Assembly (NCBI GenBank): GCA_937948815.1
Contig: CALFAM010000103.1
Span: 1 to 36,027, forward strand
From: an uncultured bacterium
GTDB taxonomy: Bacteria > Acidobacteriota > Thermoanaerobaculia > Multivoradales > J023
Direction: 5' to 3'
Length of the DNA: 36,027 bases
Numbering within the stretch: the first letter of the stretch is position 1; each line of letters starts with the position of its first letter. The notes beneath the pieces were generated by a model. That model was given only the letters and a program-made list of their open reading frames with translations, had not been told where the DNA came from and did no database searches. A program made the position numbers and the translations under genes. Positions 6,636 through 13,989 of the stretch are shown here, piece by piece.

Positions 6636-9227
6636 ATGATCAGCCGAGCATGCTCTTTCGTTTCCATCCGACGCGCTGCTACCGCAGGCACGACGTTCGT
6701 TTTCTTTGCCTGTCTGGGGCTCACCGTATCGGGAGCTCGACAGGTCGAAGCCCAGGAAGCTGTCTCCGCGTCTGACGCGCCGAGTCCGGCTTCGCACGCG
6801 CTCACGATGGAGCGCATCATGGCGGATCCCGACTGGATCGGCAACGGCCCGCAAAGCCCGTATTGGTCCGAAGACAGCACCACCATCTACTTTCGTCGCA
6901 AGCGCCAAGGCGCCTCGACGATCGACCTCTGGCGTATGGAACGCACCGGTTCGGAGCCCGAGCGGGTGCCGGCCTCCGAGCTCGGCGCGGTCGACGACGC
7001 CCGCGGCGACCTCTCGCCGAACCTTCGCCACAAGGTGTACACCCTGCACGGCGACATCTTTCTTCGCGACCTGCTGACCGGCGCCACGCGCCAGCTCACC
7101 AAGACCACCGACGTCGAACGACGCCCGCGCTTCCTGGCCGACGGCAAGCGGATCGTCTTCGCGCGCGGCAGCGAGCTGCGAGTCCGTCACCTCGAGAGCG
7201 GCCTCGAGGAGCAACCGGCCGACTTGCGGGCAGAAGACGATCCCGCGGACGAGGAGCCGGCCGACGACTATCTATCGCGTCAACAGCTCCGCTTGTTCGA
7301 CATCGTGCAGCACCAAGAAGAGGAACGCGAAACGCGACGCGCCCATCAACGCGCCCTGCGCGAAGCCGACCCTACCCGCGTCGCGCCCGCCATCTTCCTG
7401 GGCAAAGGCATCGAGATCGTCGAGCAAGCCTTGTCGCCGTCCGGCGACTGGATGATTCTGGTGACCGAGAAGGAAGAGCGCCAGGAAACTCGCGCCGATC
7501 AGATGCCGAGCTACGTGACCGCCGATGGCTATGTGAGCGTGCAAGACGTGCGCGACAAAGTGGGTGAAGCCCCGGCCACGCGTCACGCGCTCCTGCTCGT
7601 CGACCTCACGGACGGCAGCCAGCACGAGATCGATCTGGCAGTGCTGCCGTCGATCGAGGTCGACCCGTTGGCCGACCTGCGCACCGCAGCACGCGAGCGC
7701 GAAGCCGCCGCAGCGGGTACCGACGGGGACGCGAAGCCGGCGATGGACGAGAAGGAAGCGGCGGGCGCGAAGATGGACGCCGATGATTCAGGCCCGCGCC
7801 CCGTCGAGATCGAGATCGTGCGCTTCTCCCCAGACGGGCGTCGTGCCGTGGTTCAGGCACATTCCTATGACAACAAAGACCGCTGGCTTGCCATCGTCGA
7901 GCATCCGCACGAGTCGGAAGCCGCTCCCGCCCTCGAGCCGATCCACCACCTCTCGAACCCCGACGGATGGATCAACTGGTCGTTCAACGAGCTCGGCTGG
8001 CTGCGCGACGGACGCCGGCTCTGGTTTCTGTCCGAGGAGACCGGCTGGAGCCAGCTCTTCCTCTATGACCTGGACAGAGGAACCAGCCGGCGCTTGACCG
8101 ACGGCGACTACGTCACGAGCGATATCGCCCTCGACCGTACCGAAGCCTGGTTCTATTTCACGGCCAACGTCGAGCATCCTGGGCACTACGACACCTACCG
8201 TGTGGCCGTTCCGCAAGCGCCAGATCGCGCCGCGACGATCGAGCGCATGACGCACCTCGGAGGACTGACGCGTTCCGAGCTATCTCCGGATGGGCGACAC
8301 CTCCTGATCACCCACTCCACCACGACCCGCCCACCCGAGCTCTACCTCCAGGCGGCCGAGCCCAACGCCGAAGCGCGACCCATCACCCAGACCGTGAGTG
8401 AGGCTTTCCAGTCGATCGATTGGACCGCGCCAGAAATCGTCGGCGTGCCGTCCAGCCACATCGAGCGCCCCATCTGGTCACGCCTCTATCGGCCACAGGA
8501 CGATCGCGACGCCAAAGACATCGCCGAAACCGATGTCGGGCGGCCGGCTGTCATCTTCATTCACGGTGCAGGCTACCTCCAGAACAGCCACGCCGGCTGG
8601 TCGGGCTATTTCCGCGAGTTCATGTTCCACAGCCTGCTCAACCGCGCCGGCTACGTCGTTCTCGACATGGACTACCGCGGCTCACGGGGATACGGCCGCG
8701 ACTGGCGCACCGCGATCTACCGCAGAATGGGGCATCCTGAGGTCGAGGATCTGGCTGACGGGGTGGCCTACCTGGCCCGAGAGCATGGTGTCGACCCCAA
8801 CCGGGTTGGCGTCTACGGCGGGTCCTACGGCGGATTCCTCACGTTCATGGCCATGTTTCGCGAGCCCGAGCTCTTTGCAGCGGGCGCGGCGCTCCGACCG
8901 GTAACCGACTGGGCGCACTACAACCATCCTTATACCTCGAACATCCTCAACACGCCGCAAGTCGACCCCGAGGCCTATGCGCGCAGCTCGCCGATCGAGT
9001 TCGCGGAGGGTCTCGAGAAACCGCTCCTGATCTGCGCCGGCATGGAGGATGACAATGTTCTCTTCCAAGACACCGTCCGACTTGTCCAGCGTCTGATCGA
9101 GCTCGAAAAGACGCAGTTCGAGACGGCCTTCTACCCGATCGAGCCTCACGGATTCGTGCAGCCCTACAGCTGGCTAGACGAGTATCGACGAATTTTTGCC
9201 CTCTTTGAACGCCACCTTCGACCCTGA
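6636..9227 (+). CDS. Exported S9-family prolyl oligopeptidase / dipeptidyl peptidase-like
   Basis: This 863-residue protein starts with a signal peptide (hydrophobic core about 18-35, cleavage near VEAQ-EA at 39-40). The N-terminal two thirds contain repeated WSPD-like blade motifs (YWSEDSTTIYF, RFSPDGRRAVV, ELSPDGRHLLI) of a beta-propeller with an acidic, charged insertion at about 190-240. The C-terminal alpha/beta-hydrolase domain has a full triad: Ser730 in GGSYGG, an Asp at 805-806 in GMEDDNV, and His838 in EPHGF. The family cleaves short peptides, often after Pro, with the propeller limiting substrate size. The ATG at 6636 places the signal peptide correctly. No Shine-Dalgarno is seen, but a TANNNT box (6623-6628) lies 7 bases upstream, so the message may be leaderless. 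It probably degrades peptides in the periplasm. Confidence 0.88.
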   Translation: MISRACSFVSIRRAATAGTTFVFFACLGLTVSGARQVEAQEAVSASDAPSPASHALTMERIMADPDWIGNGPQSPYWSEDSTTIYFRRKRQGASTIDLWRMERTGSEPERVPASELGAVDDARGDLSPNLRHKVYTLHGDIFLRDLLTGATRQLTKTTDVERRPRFLADGKRIVFARGSELRVRHLESGLEEQPADLRAEDDPADEEPADDYLSRQQLRLFDIVQHQEEERETRRAHQRALREADPTRVAPAIFLGKGIEIVEQALSPSGDWMILVTEKEERQETRADQMPSYVTADGYVSVQDVRDKVGEAPATRHALLLVDLTDGSQHEIDLAVLPSIEVDPLADLRTAAREREAAAAGTDGDAKPAMDEKEAAGAKMDADDSGPRPVEIEIVRFSPDGRRAVVQAHSYDNKDRWLAIVEHPHESEAAPALEPIHHLSNPDGWINWSFNELGWLRDGRRLWFLSEETGWSQLFLYDLDRGTSRRLTDGDYVTSDIALDRTEAWFYFTANVEHPGHYDTYRVAVPQAPDRAATIERMTHLGGLTRSELSPDGRHLLITHSTTTRPPELYLQAAEPNAEARPITQTVSEAFQSIDWTAPEIVGVPSSHIERPIWSRLYRPQDDRDAKDIAETDVGRPAVIFIHGAGYLQNSHAGWSGYFREFMFHSLLNRAGYVVLDMDYRGSRGYGRDWRTAIYRRMGHPEVEDLADGVAYLAREHGVDPNRVGVYGGSYGGFLTFMAMFREPELFAAGAALRPVTDWAHYNHPYTSNILNTPQVDPEAYARSSPIEFAEGLEKPLLICAGMEDDNVLFQDTVRLVQRLIELEKTQFETAFYPIEPHGFVQPYSWLDEYRRIFALFERHLRP

Positions 9228-9490
9228 ATCGTCAAAACGGTCCACGAAACCGTACCGGGTCTGCTATCATCGAAGCAGCCGCCAGGCTTTTCAATCCTCG
9301 TGAGATCCACCGCACATTGCTTTCACCCCCGCCTCATAAGTCTCGTGTCCTTCGGGAGACGAAGCATTGTCTTGTTCCCTCGGCTCAGCAGCTCCTCTGC
9401 TGCCGAGCGTCGCTTGCACCTGTCGGCCCAGTCATGAGCCGATGATTCCGAACCAACGACCGTGCGCTTGGTGCGCACAGGAGGTGGGCT
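9228..9490 (+). promoter_or_regulatory. Structured infC leader region
   Basis: This 263-bp non-coding stretch precedes infC. A possible -10 (TATCAT, 9265-9270) has no clear -35. Three hairpins can be drawn by eye. 9343-9362 is a TTCG tetraloop with a 7-bp stem and one mismatch. 9379-9407 has CTCGG and CAGCAG pairing CTGCTG and CCGAG around a 5-nt loop, with a 2-nt bulge. 9462-9478 has GTGCGC pairing GCGCAC and ends exactly where the Shine-Dalgarno sequence begins. infC messages are known for leader-mediated feedback by IF3 or L20 in other bacteria; a regulatory role here is inferred. Confidence 0.45.
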
Positions 9491-9493
9491 ATT
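9479..9493 (+). promoter_or_regulatory. Strong Shine-Dalgarno plus ATT initiation codon of infC
   Basis: AGGAGGT at 9479-9485 is followed, after 5 bases, by ATT at 9491, in frame with IF3. No ATG, GTG or TTG stands at proper spacing; the first in-frame ATG (9509) is 23 bases from the ribosome binding site. ATT starts on infC are a classic device: IF3 rejects non-standard start codons and so represses its own synthesis. Confidence 0.8.
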
Positions 9494-10036
9494 CGTAGGC
9501 CGCGCCCAATGTCGATGCAGCGCCGCCCAACTGGGCCGCGTATGAACCACCAGATTCGCAAGAGCCCGGTGCGCCTGATTGGCGCCGAAGGTGAGCAGCT
9601 GGGCATCGTAGCGATTGAAGACGCGCGTCAGCGCGCACAGGACCTTTCCCTCGACCTGGTCGAGGTCAGCGCCGCAGCTGATCCGCCCGTGGTCAAGATC
9701 ATGGACTACGGCAAGGTCAAATTCGAGCAGGACAAGAAGGCTCGCGAGTCCCGCAAGAAGACACATACGATCGAGATCAAGGAAGTCAAATTTCGTCCGA
9801 CCATCGACGATCACGACTTCGGCATCAAGGTCAACCGTGCCCTGCGCTTCCTGAGCAAAGGGAAGAAGGTCAAGGTCACGGTGTTCTTCCGCTATCGCCA
9901 GCTTCGCCGACCCGAGCTCGGTGTGCAGATCCTCGACAAGGTCACCGAGATGACAGTCGGCAAGGCCGAAGTCGAGCATCGGTCACGACTCGAGGGTCGC
10001 CAGATGACGATGATCTTGGCGCCGATCGGAGAATAA
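9491..10036 (+). CDS. infC: Translation initiation factor IF-3
   Basis: IF3 binds the 30S subunit, keeps it apart from the 50S and checks the start codon and initiator tRNA. The 181-residue product has both domains: an N-terminal part (MNHQIRKSPVRLIGAEGEQLGIV, then LDLVEVSAAADPPVVKIMDYGKVKFEQ), a lysine-rich linker helix (KKARESRKKTHTIEIKEVKFRP), and a C-terminal domain ending GRQMTMILAPIGE. The start is taken as ATT 9491, directed by the AGGAGGT at 9479; this adds six residues (read M-R-R-P-R-P) before the ATG at 9509. The usual downstream partners rpmI and rplT are absent and so is thrS upstream. Instead a TerB-like gene starts 5 bases after the stop. Confidence 0.95.
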   Translation: MRRPRPMSMQRRPTGPRMNHQIRKSPVRLIGAEGEQLGIVAIEDARQRAQDLSLDLVEVSAAADPPVVKIMDYGKVKFEQDKKARESRKKTHTIEIKEVKFRPTIDDHDFGIKVNRALRFLSKGKKVKVTVFFRYRQLRRPELGVQILDKVTEMTVGKAEVEHRSRLEGRQMTMILAPIGE

Positions 10037-10041
10037 CCCCC

Positions 10042-10608
10042 TTGCGCTCGTTGCTGTCTTTCCTTGGTCTCGGTGGCGACGATGCCGGGCGAGAAGGTAA
10101 AGCCGATACCGCGACGGTCCGCAAGATCGTAGCCCGGCTGGAGTCCCTACCCGAGGACCGCGCACGCCATGTCGCCTCCTTCGCCTACATCCTCGGTCGT
10201 GTGGCACAGGCCGACCTCGACATTCGCGACGAAGAAATCGCGGTTATGGAGGAACTGGTGATGGAGCGTGGCGGCCTGCCTCGTGAGCAGGCTGTTCTGG
10301 TGGTCGAGATCGCCAAGAGCCAGAACCGCTTGTTCGGCGGCACGGAGAACTACCTGGTCACCCGCGAGTTCGCCCAGCGGGCGGACGATGCGCAACGTCA
10401 GGAGCTCATGCACTGTCTCTTTGCCGTGTCCGCCGCGGATGGGTCCATCACCGCCGACGAAGAGCAACAGCTGCAGCAGATTGCTGACGAGTTGGGCATG
10501 GCACCGAGCATCTACTTCGCCGTGAGGGCGCGCTACAACGATCAACGCTCGGTGATCCAGCGCCTCGACCAGCGGGCAGCCTCTGAAGACGCTCCTCCCT
10601 CCGGCTGA
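10042..10608 (+). CDS. TerB-like (tellurite-resistance TerB fold) protein
   Basis: This 188-residue protein is made almost only of a TerB-type helical domain, seen as two related helical halves with acidic motifs: ILGRVAQADLDIRDEEIAVMEEL near 48-72 and LFAVSAADGSITADEEQQLQQIADELGM near 127-154. In TerB these Asp/Glu clusters bind metal. Related domains also occur in DnaJ-like and membrane-stress proteins, and the cellular role is unsettled. The start is a TTG at 10042, giving the typical MRSLLSFLG opening; GGAG at the end of infC lies about 10 bases before it. With only 5 bases between the infC stop and this start, the two genes are surely co-transcribed, an unusual partnership. Confidence 0.8.
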   Translation: MRSLLSFLGLGGDDAGREGKADTATVRKIVARLESLPEDRARHVASFAYILGRVAQADLDIRDEEIAVMEELVMERGGLPREQAVLVVEIAKSQNRLFGGTENYLVTREFAQRADDAQRQELMHCLFAVSAADGSITADEEQQLQQIADELGMAPSIYFAVRARYNDQRSVIQRLDQRAASEDAPPSG

Positions 10609-10651
10609 CATTCGATGCAAATCCGAGCCCCGGACGGGGCCAACCACACTC

Positions 10652-11764
10652 ATGACCAACATCGACCGTAGAACCTTCCTCAAGACGGGGATCGGCGTGT
10701 CCGCCGCCACAGCAGTGGCCGGCTGCGCTGCACCGTCCGACGATTCGTCTGCCGCCGTCCACACCGCAGAGCGTGTCACCTGGCGTCTGGCATCGAGCTT
10801 CCCGCGCAGCCTCGACACCATCTTCGGCGCCGCCGAGCTGATGGCCGAGCGGTTGGCCGAGCTCTCCGATGGCCGCTTCACCTTGCGCGTCTATCCGGCC
10901 GGCGAGTTGGTCCCGGCGTTCCAGGTGATGGACGCGGTCGAACAAGGAACGGTTCAGGTCGGGCATAGTGCCAGCTATTACTACACCGGCAAGAATCCCG
11001 CTCTGGCCTTCGACGCCTGCGTACCATTCGGTCTGACGTCGCGACAGCAGACGGCCTGGCTGGAGGAAGGCGGTGGCATCGAGCTGATGCAGGAGCTATT
11101 CACCGACTTCGGAATCGTCAACCACCCGGCCGGCAACACCGGCGCCCAGATGGGCGGCTGGTTCAAGAACCCCGTCGACAGCGCTCAGGACCTTCAAGGC
11201 CTGAAGATGCGGATCCCGGGTCTCGGTGGCGAGGTGATGAACCGTCTCGGAGTGACCGTTCAGCTCATCGCGGGCGGCGATATCTTCCAGGCACTCGAGC
11301 GCGGAACGATCGACGCGACCGAGTGGGTTGGCCCGTATGACGACGAAAAGCTCGGCCTGCACAAGATTGCCCGTCACTACTACTACCCCGGGTGGTGGGA
11401 GCCTGGCCCTTCCCTGACCTACATGGTTGGGCGCAAGGCCTGGGACCAGCTCTCATCAAGCTATCGGGCGATGTTCTCCGAAGCGGCACGTTCTTCGGCA
11501 AGGGCCATGCAAGCACGATACGATCAGCGGAATCCGGCGGCTCTCGCGCGGCTGGTCGAGGCGGGAACCGAAATACGGCCCTTTTCTGACGATCTTCTCA
11601 GCGCTGCTGCTGACGCGACCCAGGGCATGCTTCAGGAACAGGCCAGCGCCGATCCGGCCTACCGAAAGGTATTTGAAGCGTGGAGCAAGGCACGCACAGA
11701 AGCTCACCGTTGGTTCCGAACTGCCGAGCTGGCCTACGCCAACTTTGCGTTCAAGCGATCGTAA
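10652..11764 (+). CDS. TRAP transporter substrate-binding protein (DctP superfamily, TakP/FcbT1-like)
   Basis: This 370-residue extracytoplasmic solute receptor would bind a carboxylate and hand it to a TRAP permease. Residues 1-25 form a Tat signal with the twin-arginine motif DRRTFLK (Arg6-Arg7). AVAGC ending at Cys25 resembles a lipobox, so the protein may be a Tat-exported lipoprotein. The mature part shows the family's landmarks: RLASSFP, FTLRVYPAGEL, LQGLKMRIPGLGGEVMNRLGV (with the Arg that usually pairs with the substrate carboxylate) and IDATEWVGPYDDEKLGLHKIARHYYYPGWWEPGP. This version is typical of the keto-acid, lactate and chloroaromatic-type branch (COG4663). No permease genes adjoin it; TRAP membrane subunits lie at 24082-26018 in the same window. 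The substrate cannot be named with confidence. Confidence 0.9.
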   Translation: MTNIDRRTFLKTGIGVSAATAVAGCAAPSDDSSAAVHTAERVTWRLASSFPRSLDTIFGAAELMAERLAELSDGRFTLRVYPAGELVPAFQVMDAVEQGTVQVGHSASYYYTGKNPALAFDACVPFGLTSRQQTAWLEEGGGIELMQELFTDFGIVNHPAGNTGAQMGGWFKNPVDSAQDLQGLKMRIPGLGGEVMNRLGVTVQLIAGGDIFQALERGTIDATEWVGPYDDEKLGLHKIARHYYYPGWWEPGPSLTYMVGRKAWDQLSSSYRAMFSEAARSSARAMQARYDQRNPAALARLVEAGTEIRPFSDDLLSAAADATQGMLQEQASADPAYRKVFEAWSKARTEAHRWFRTAELAYANFAFKRS

Positions 11765-11782
11765 GTGTCCAGGAGGGCTGCG

Positions 11783-11806
11783 CCGGCTCGCTATGTCGAG
11801 AGCCGG
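11783..11806 (+). terminator. Weak hairpin between the TRAP binding protein and NYN genes
   Basis: CCGGCTC (11783-11789) pairs with GAGCCGG (11800-11806) around a 10-nt loop, 19 bases after the TRAP gene stop. No T-run follows, so it is either a Rho-assisted end or an mRNA-stabilising structure. Confidence 0.3.
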
Positions 11807-11857
11807 ATCGCTGGCGGCGCAAGCAAGGCCGATGGCAAGCAGCCGATGCGAATAACT

Positions 11858-11874
11858 AGGAGGTATCCGTCTTG
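11858..11874 (+). promoter_or_regulatory. Strong ribosome binding site with TTG start
   Basis: AGGAGGT (11858-11864) stands 7 bases before TTG 11872, which fixes the start of the NYN-domain gene where no ATG is available. Confidence 0.75.
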
Positions 11875-12720
11875 GCTGTATCGGGAAACCATGTAAAAGT
11901 TGGCGTATTCGCTGACGTGCCGAACATGTATCACACCGGCGGTCAGCGACTTCAATACGATGTCCTGCGAGAATTCGCCTGTCGTGACCATGCCGAGCCT
12001 TCGCGCCTCAATGCCTACGTCACCTTCGACGTTGATCGCGCCCAACGCGACCCGGTCTATCGCGAAGGCGCCACCAACTTCCATGCCAAGCTCCGTGACT
12101 ACGGCTTCAAGGTCGTTCTGAAAGAGGTTCGTTCGACCGAAGAAGAACCGCACTCACCGAGCATGCAAGGAGGCACAGGCGCCCAGATCGATCTCGCCAT
12201 CGACGCGCTGCTGGCCTCCGAGCACCTCGATCGGATCGTCATTGCCAGCGGCGACGGCGACCTGGTTCGCCTGGTGCAGGCAATCCAGAGTCGCGGCTGC
12301 CGCGCCGAGGTTGTCGGCCTGGACAATGCCGCGCTCGAGCTGCGCCAAGAGGCGGACTTCTACATCTCTGGTTTCATGGTGCCGAGCATGGTGCCGATCG
12401 ACAACCGTCAGCCCAAGCGTCAGAACTGGGGCGAGCCTGGCTCCCGCGTTCGGGGCCAGTGCTACTGGTACGAACCGGAACGTGGTTTCGGCTATATGCG
12501 GTTCCTGAAGTCGATCCAGCCTGGCCTGTGGATTACCGACGCACGCCATCCTGACTCGCCTTACGACACCGCGTTCTTCCCGGTGGCGCAGCTCCCCCAG
12601 AGCATTCGTCCGTCGTCGTTGCCGAGCCGGAACTACGTCTTCGAGTTCGAGCTGGCGCCGTCGGAGCGCAGCGAAGGCATGCAAGCCATCGACATCGAAG
12701 CCGTGTCGGCGCCGGCCTGA
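11872..12720 (+). CDS. NYN-domain (LabA/DUF88-like) ribonuclease fused to a cold-shock-like domain
   Basis: Of 282 residues, about 8-170 form a PIN-like NYN domain: Asp15 in GVFADVPNMYH, Asp107 and Asp111 in AQIDLAIDALL, and Asp128 and Asp130 in IASGDGDLVRLV, together the expected acidic metal-binding cluster of a nuclease. After a linker (about 175-192), residues about 193-275 resemble a cold-shock/S1-type OB fold: GQCYWYEPERGFGYMRFL (an RNP1-like GFGYM), DTAFFPVAQLP, and YVFEFELAPSERSEGMQAIDIEAV. This suggests RNA binding joined to RNA cleavage in the cytoplasm. The TTG start at 11872 rests on the strong AGGAGGT upstream. A neighbouring methyltransferase follows after 22 bases, so the two may be co-transcribed. 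The target RNA is unknown. Confidence 0.82.
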   Translation: MAVSGNHVKVGVFADVPNMYHTGGQRLQYDVLREFACRDHAEPSRLNAYVTFDVDRAQRDPVYREGATNFHAKLRDYGFKVVLKEVRSTEEEPHSPSMQGGTGAQIDLAIDALLASEHLDRIVIASGDGDLVRLVQAIQSRGCRAEVVGLDNAALELRQEADFYISGFMVPSMVPIDNRQPKRQNWGEPGSRVRGQCYWYEPERGFGYMRFLKSIQPGLWITDARHPDSPYDTAFFPVAQLPQSIRPSSLPSRNYVFEFELAPSERSEGMQAIDIEAVSAPA

Positions 12721-12742
12721 TTCCGGACGGACGACGAGCTCC

Positions 12743-13612
12743 ATGAGCGCCACGCCTCCGCCCGCGGCGGGAGGGTCGTTGTTTCGTCCCCCAGAGGGAC
12801 GATCCGCGCCCCGTCGAATCAAAGTCAACCTGATGCTGGCCACGTTGTCCGACGTGGTCGGCCTCGAGCATCTTCACTACGGCCTGTGGGAAGGAGAACC
12901 CCTGGGCCGCGCCGGTCTCGAGCAAGCCCAGGAGCGTTACCTGGAGCGCCTCATCGCGCTGATACCGGAAGGCGCCACCCGCGTGCTCGATGTCGGCTGC
13001 GGTACCGGTGCCTTCAGCCGTAAGCTTAAAGACAGAGGGTTCGAGGTCGAAGGCCTCTCCCCCGACCCAAAGCAGCAGCGCTTCTACGCCGAACGCGTCG
13101 GCAGACCGTTCCATCTGGGGGCCTTCCAGGACTTCTACCCCGAACGCCCCTACGACGTCGTCATGATGAGCGAGTCGGCACAGTACGTTTGGCTGCCCAA
13201 GCTCTTCCCGGCAATCCAGCGTGCCGCACCAAGCGGGTGCCTGGTCATGGCCGATTACTTTGTGGTCGAACAAGACGGCAGTCCCATGTCACGCAGCGGG
13301 CACCCGCTCGACGCCTTCCTCAGCCAGGCCGAGCAAGCGGGTCTTGCGCTCGATCATCGCGAAGACATCACCGAGGCTTCGTTGCCGACTCTGGTGCTCG
13401 GTAAGCAATGGGTCGACCGATACATCCGATCGAGCGGCCACGTGTTCGAGGAATGGATCAGCAGTCGGCGCCCCTGGTTGCTGGCTCTCGCCAAGCGCGT
13501 CTTCGGCCGCACCCTCGACCGCAAGCTGAGCGAGCTCGACGAGCTACTCGATGCAGACGAATTCGCTCGAGTCAAACGCTACCTGATCTTGCGCTACCGC
13601 ATTCCATCCTGA
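12743..13612 (+). CDS. Class I SAM-dependent methyltransferase
   Basis: This 289-residue protein has a clear Rossmann-like SAM-binding domain. Motif I is VLDVGCGTGAFS at 81-92, followed by GFEVEGLSPDPKQQ (acidic end of strand 2), PYDVVMMSESAQYV (motif IV region) and SGCLVMADYFVV (motif VI). The HYGLWEGEPL stretch ahead of motif I and the SPDPKQQ region recall methyltransferases of the cyclopropane-fatty-acid/tocopherol type, but the substrate is not evident. The C-terminal 80 residues are helical and basic (SSRRPWLLALAKRVFGRTL) and might touch a membrane. The Shine-Dalgarno at the ATG is weak (GACGAG); the next in-frame ATG would lose the first 30 low-complexity residues, so the start is uncertain. 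Confidence 0.8.
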   Translation: MSATPPPAAGGSLFRPPEGRSAPRRIKVNLMLATLSDVVGLEHLHYGLWEGEPLGRAGLEQAQERYLERLIALIPEGATRVLDVGCGTGAFSRKLKDRGFEVEGLSPDPKQQRFYAERVGRPFHLGAFQDFYPERPYDVVMMSESAQYVWLPKLFPAIQRAAPSGCLVMADYFVVEQDGSPMSRSGHPLDAFLSQAEQAGLALDHREDITEASLPTLVLGKQWVDRYIRSSGHVFEEWISSRRPWLLALAKRVFGRTLDRKLSELDELLDADEFARVKRYLILRYRIPS

Positions 13613-13657
13613 GCAACCGCTCAGCCCTTCGCTGATACGTCTCGCCTCCCTATGCCG

Positions 13658-13674
13658 GCCGGCTGTCAGCCGGC
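13658..13674 (+). terminator. GC-rich hairpin after the methyltransferase gene
   Basis: GCCGGC (13658-13663) pairs with GCCGGC (13669-13674) around the loop TGTCA, about 45 bases after the methyltransferase stop and followed by TTCC only. A plausible but imperfect terminator because a real T-run is missing. Confidence 0.45.
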
Positions 13675-13852
13675 TTCCGACCATCATTTGAGCCCGCTGC
13701 GCCTTGCATCCTGGGCTGAGGCGGCATAGCATCATCTCAGTCGAGTTTGCTTTCAACGTCGTCCTCTCCATTGGGGCGATTCATTCCTAGGTCTTTGTTG
13801 GTTCGGCGCTTCTCATGACGCGCCGACGCAGTTTCCCATTCCGAACGCACGT

Positions 13853-13868
13853 ATAGCGAAGTCGCTAT
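13853..13868 (+). promoter_or_regulatory. Perfect inverted repeat, candidate operator
   Basis: ATAGCGA and TCGCTAT face each other across two bases, a perfect 7-bp dyad 122 bases before the regulator's ATG (13990). It is AT-richer than its surroundings and overlaps a TATAGC that could serve as a -10. It might be an autoregulatory site of the winged-helix protein, or a promoter-proximal operator for another factor. Confidence 0.4.
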
Positions 13869-13989
13869 CGTGCTGGGCCCGCTACGGCCCGACTTCCCTG
13901 CTGCTGTTCGAGCTTCGCGCTTCCGTCGCCTGGTGGCGGAGCGCGCTGAACCCAATCGCGTGCCCGCCGTGGGCCAACCTGGAGGGCAG

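Larger units (their letters stand above)
13613..13989 (+). other. 377-bp intergenic region between methyltransferase and TPR regulator
   Basis: No gene is supported here. It holds a GC-rich hairpin (13658-13674) and a perfect inverted repeat (13853-13868), listed separately. An open frame does continue upstream of the regulator start to a GTG at 13870, but the added 40 residues are Arg/Pro-rich and unlike the family. Confidence 0.6.
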
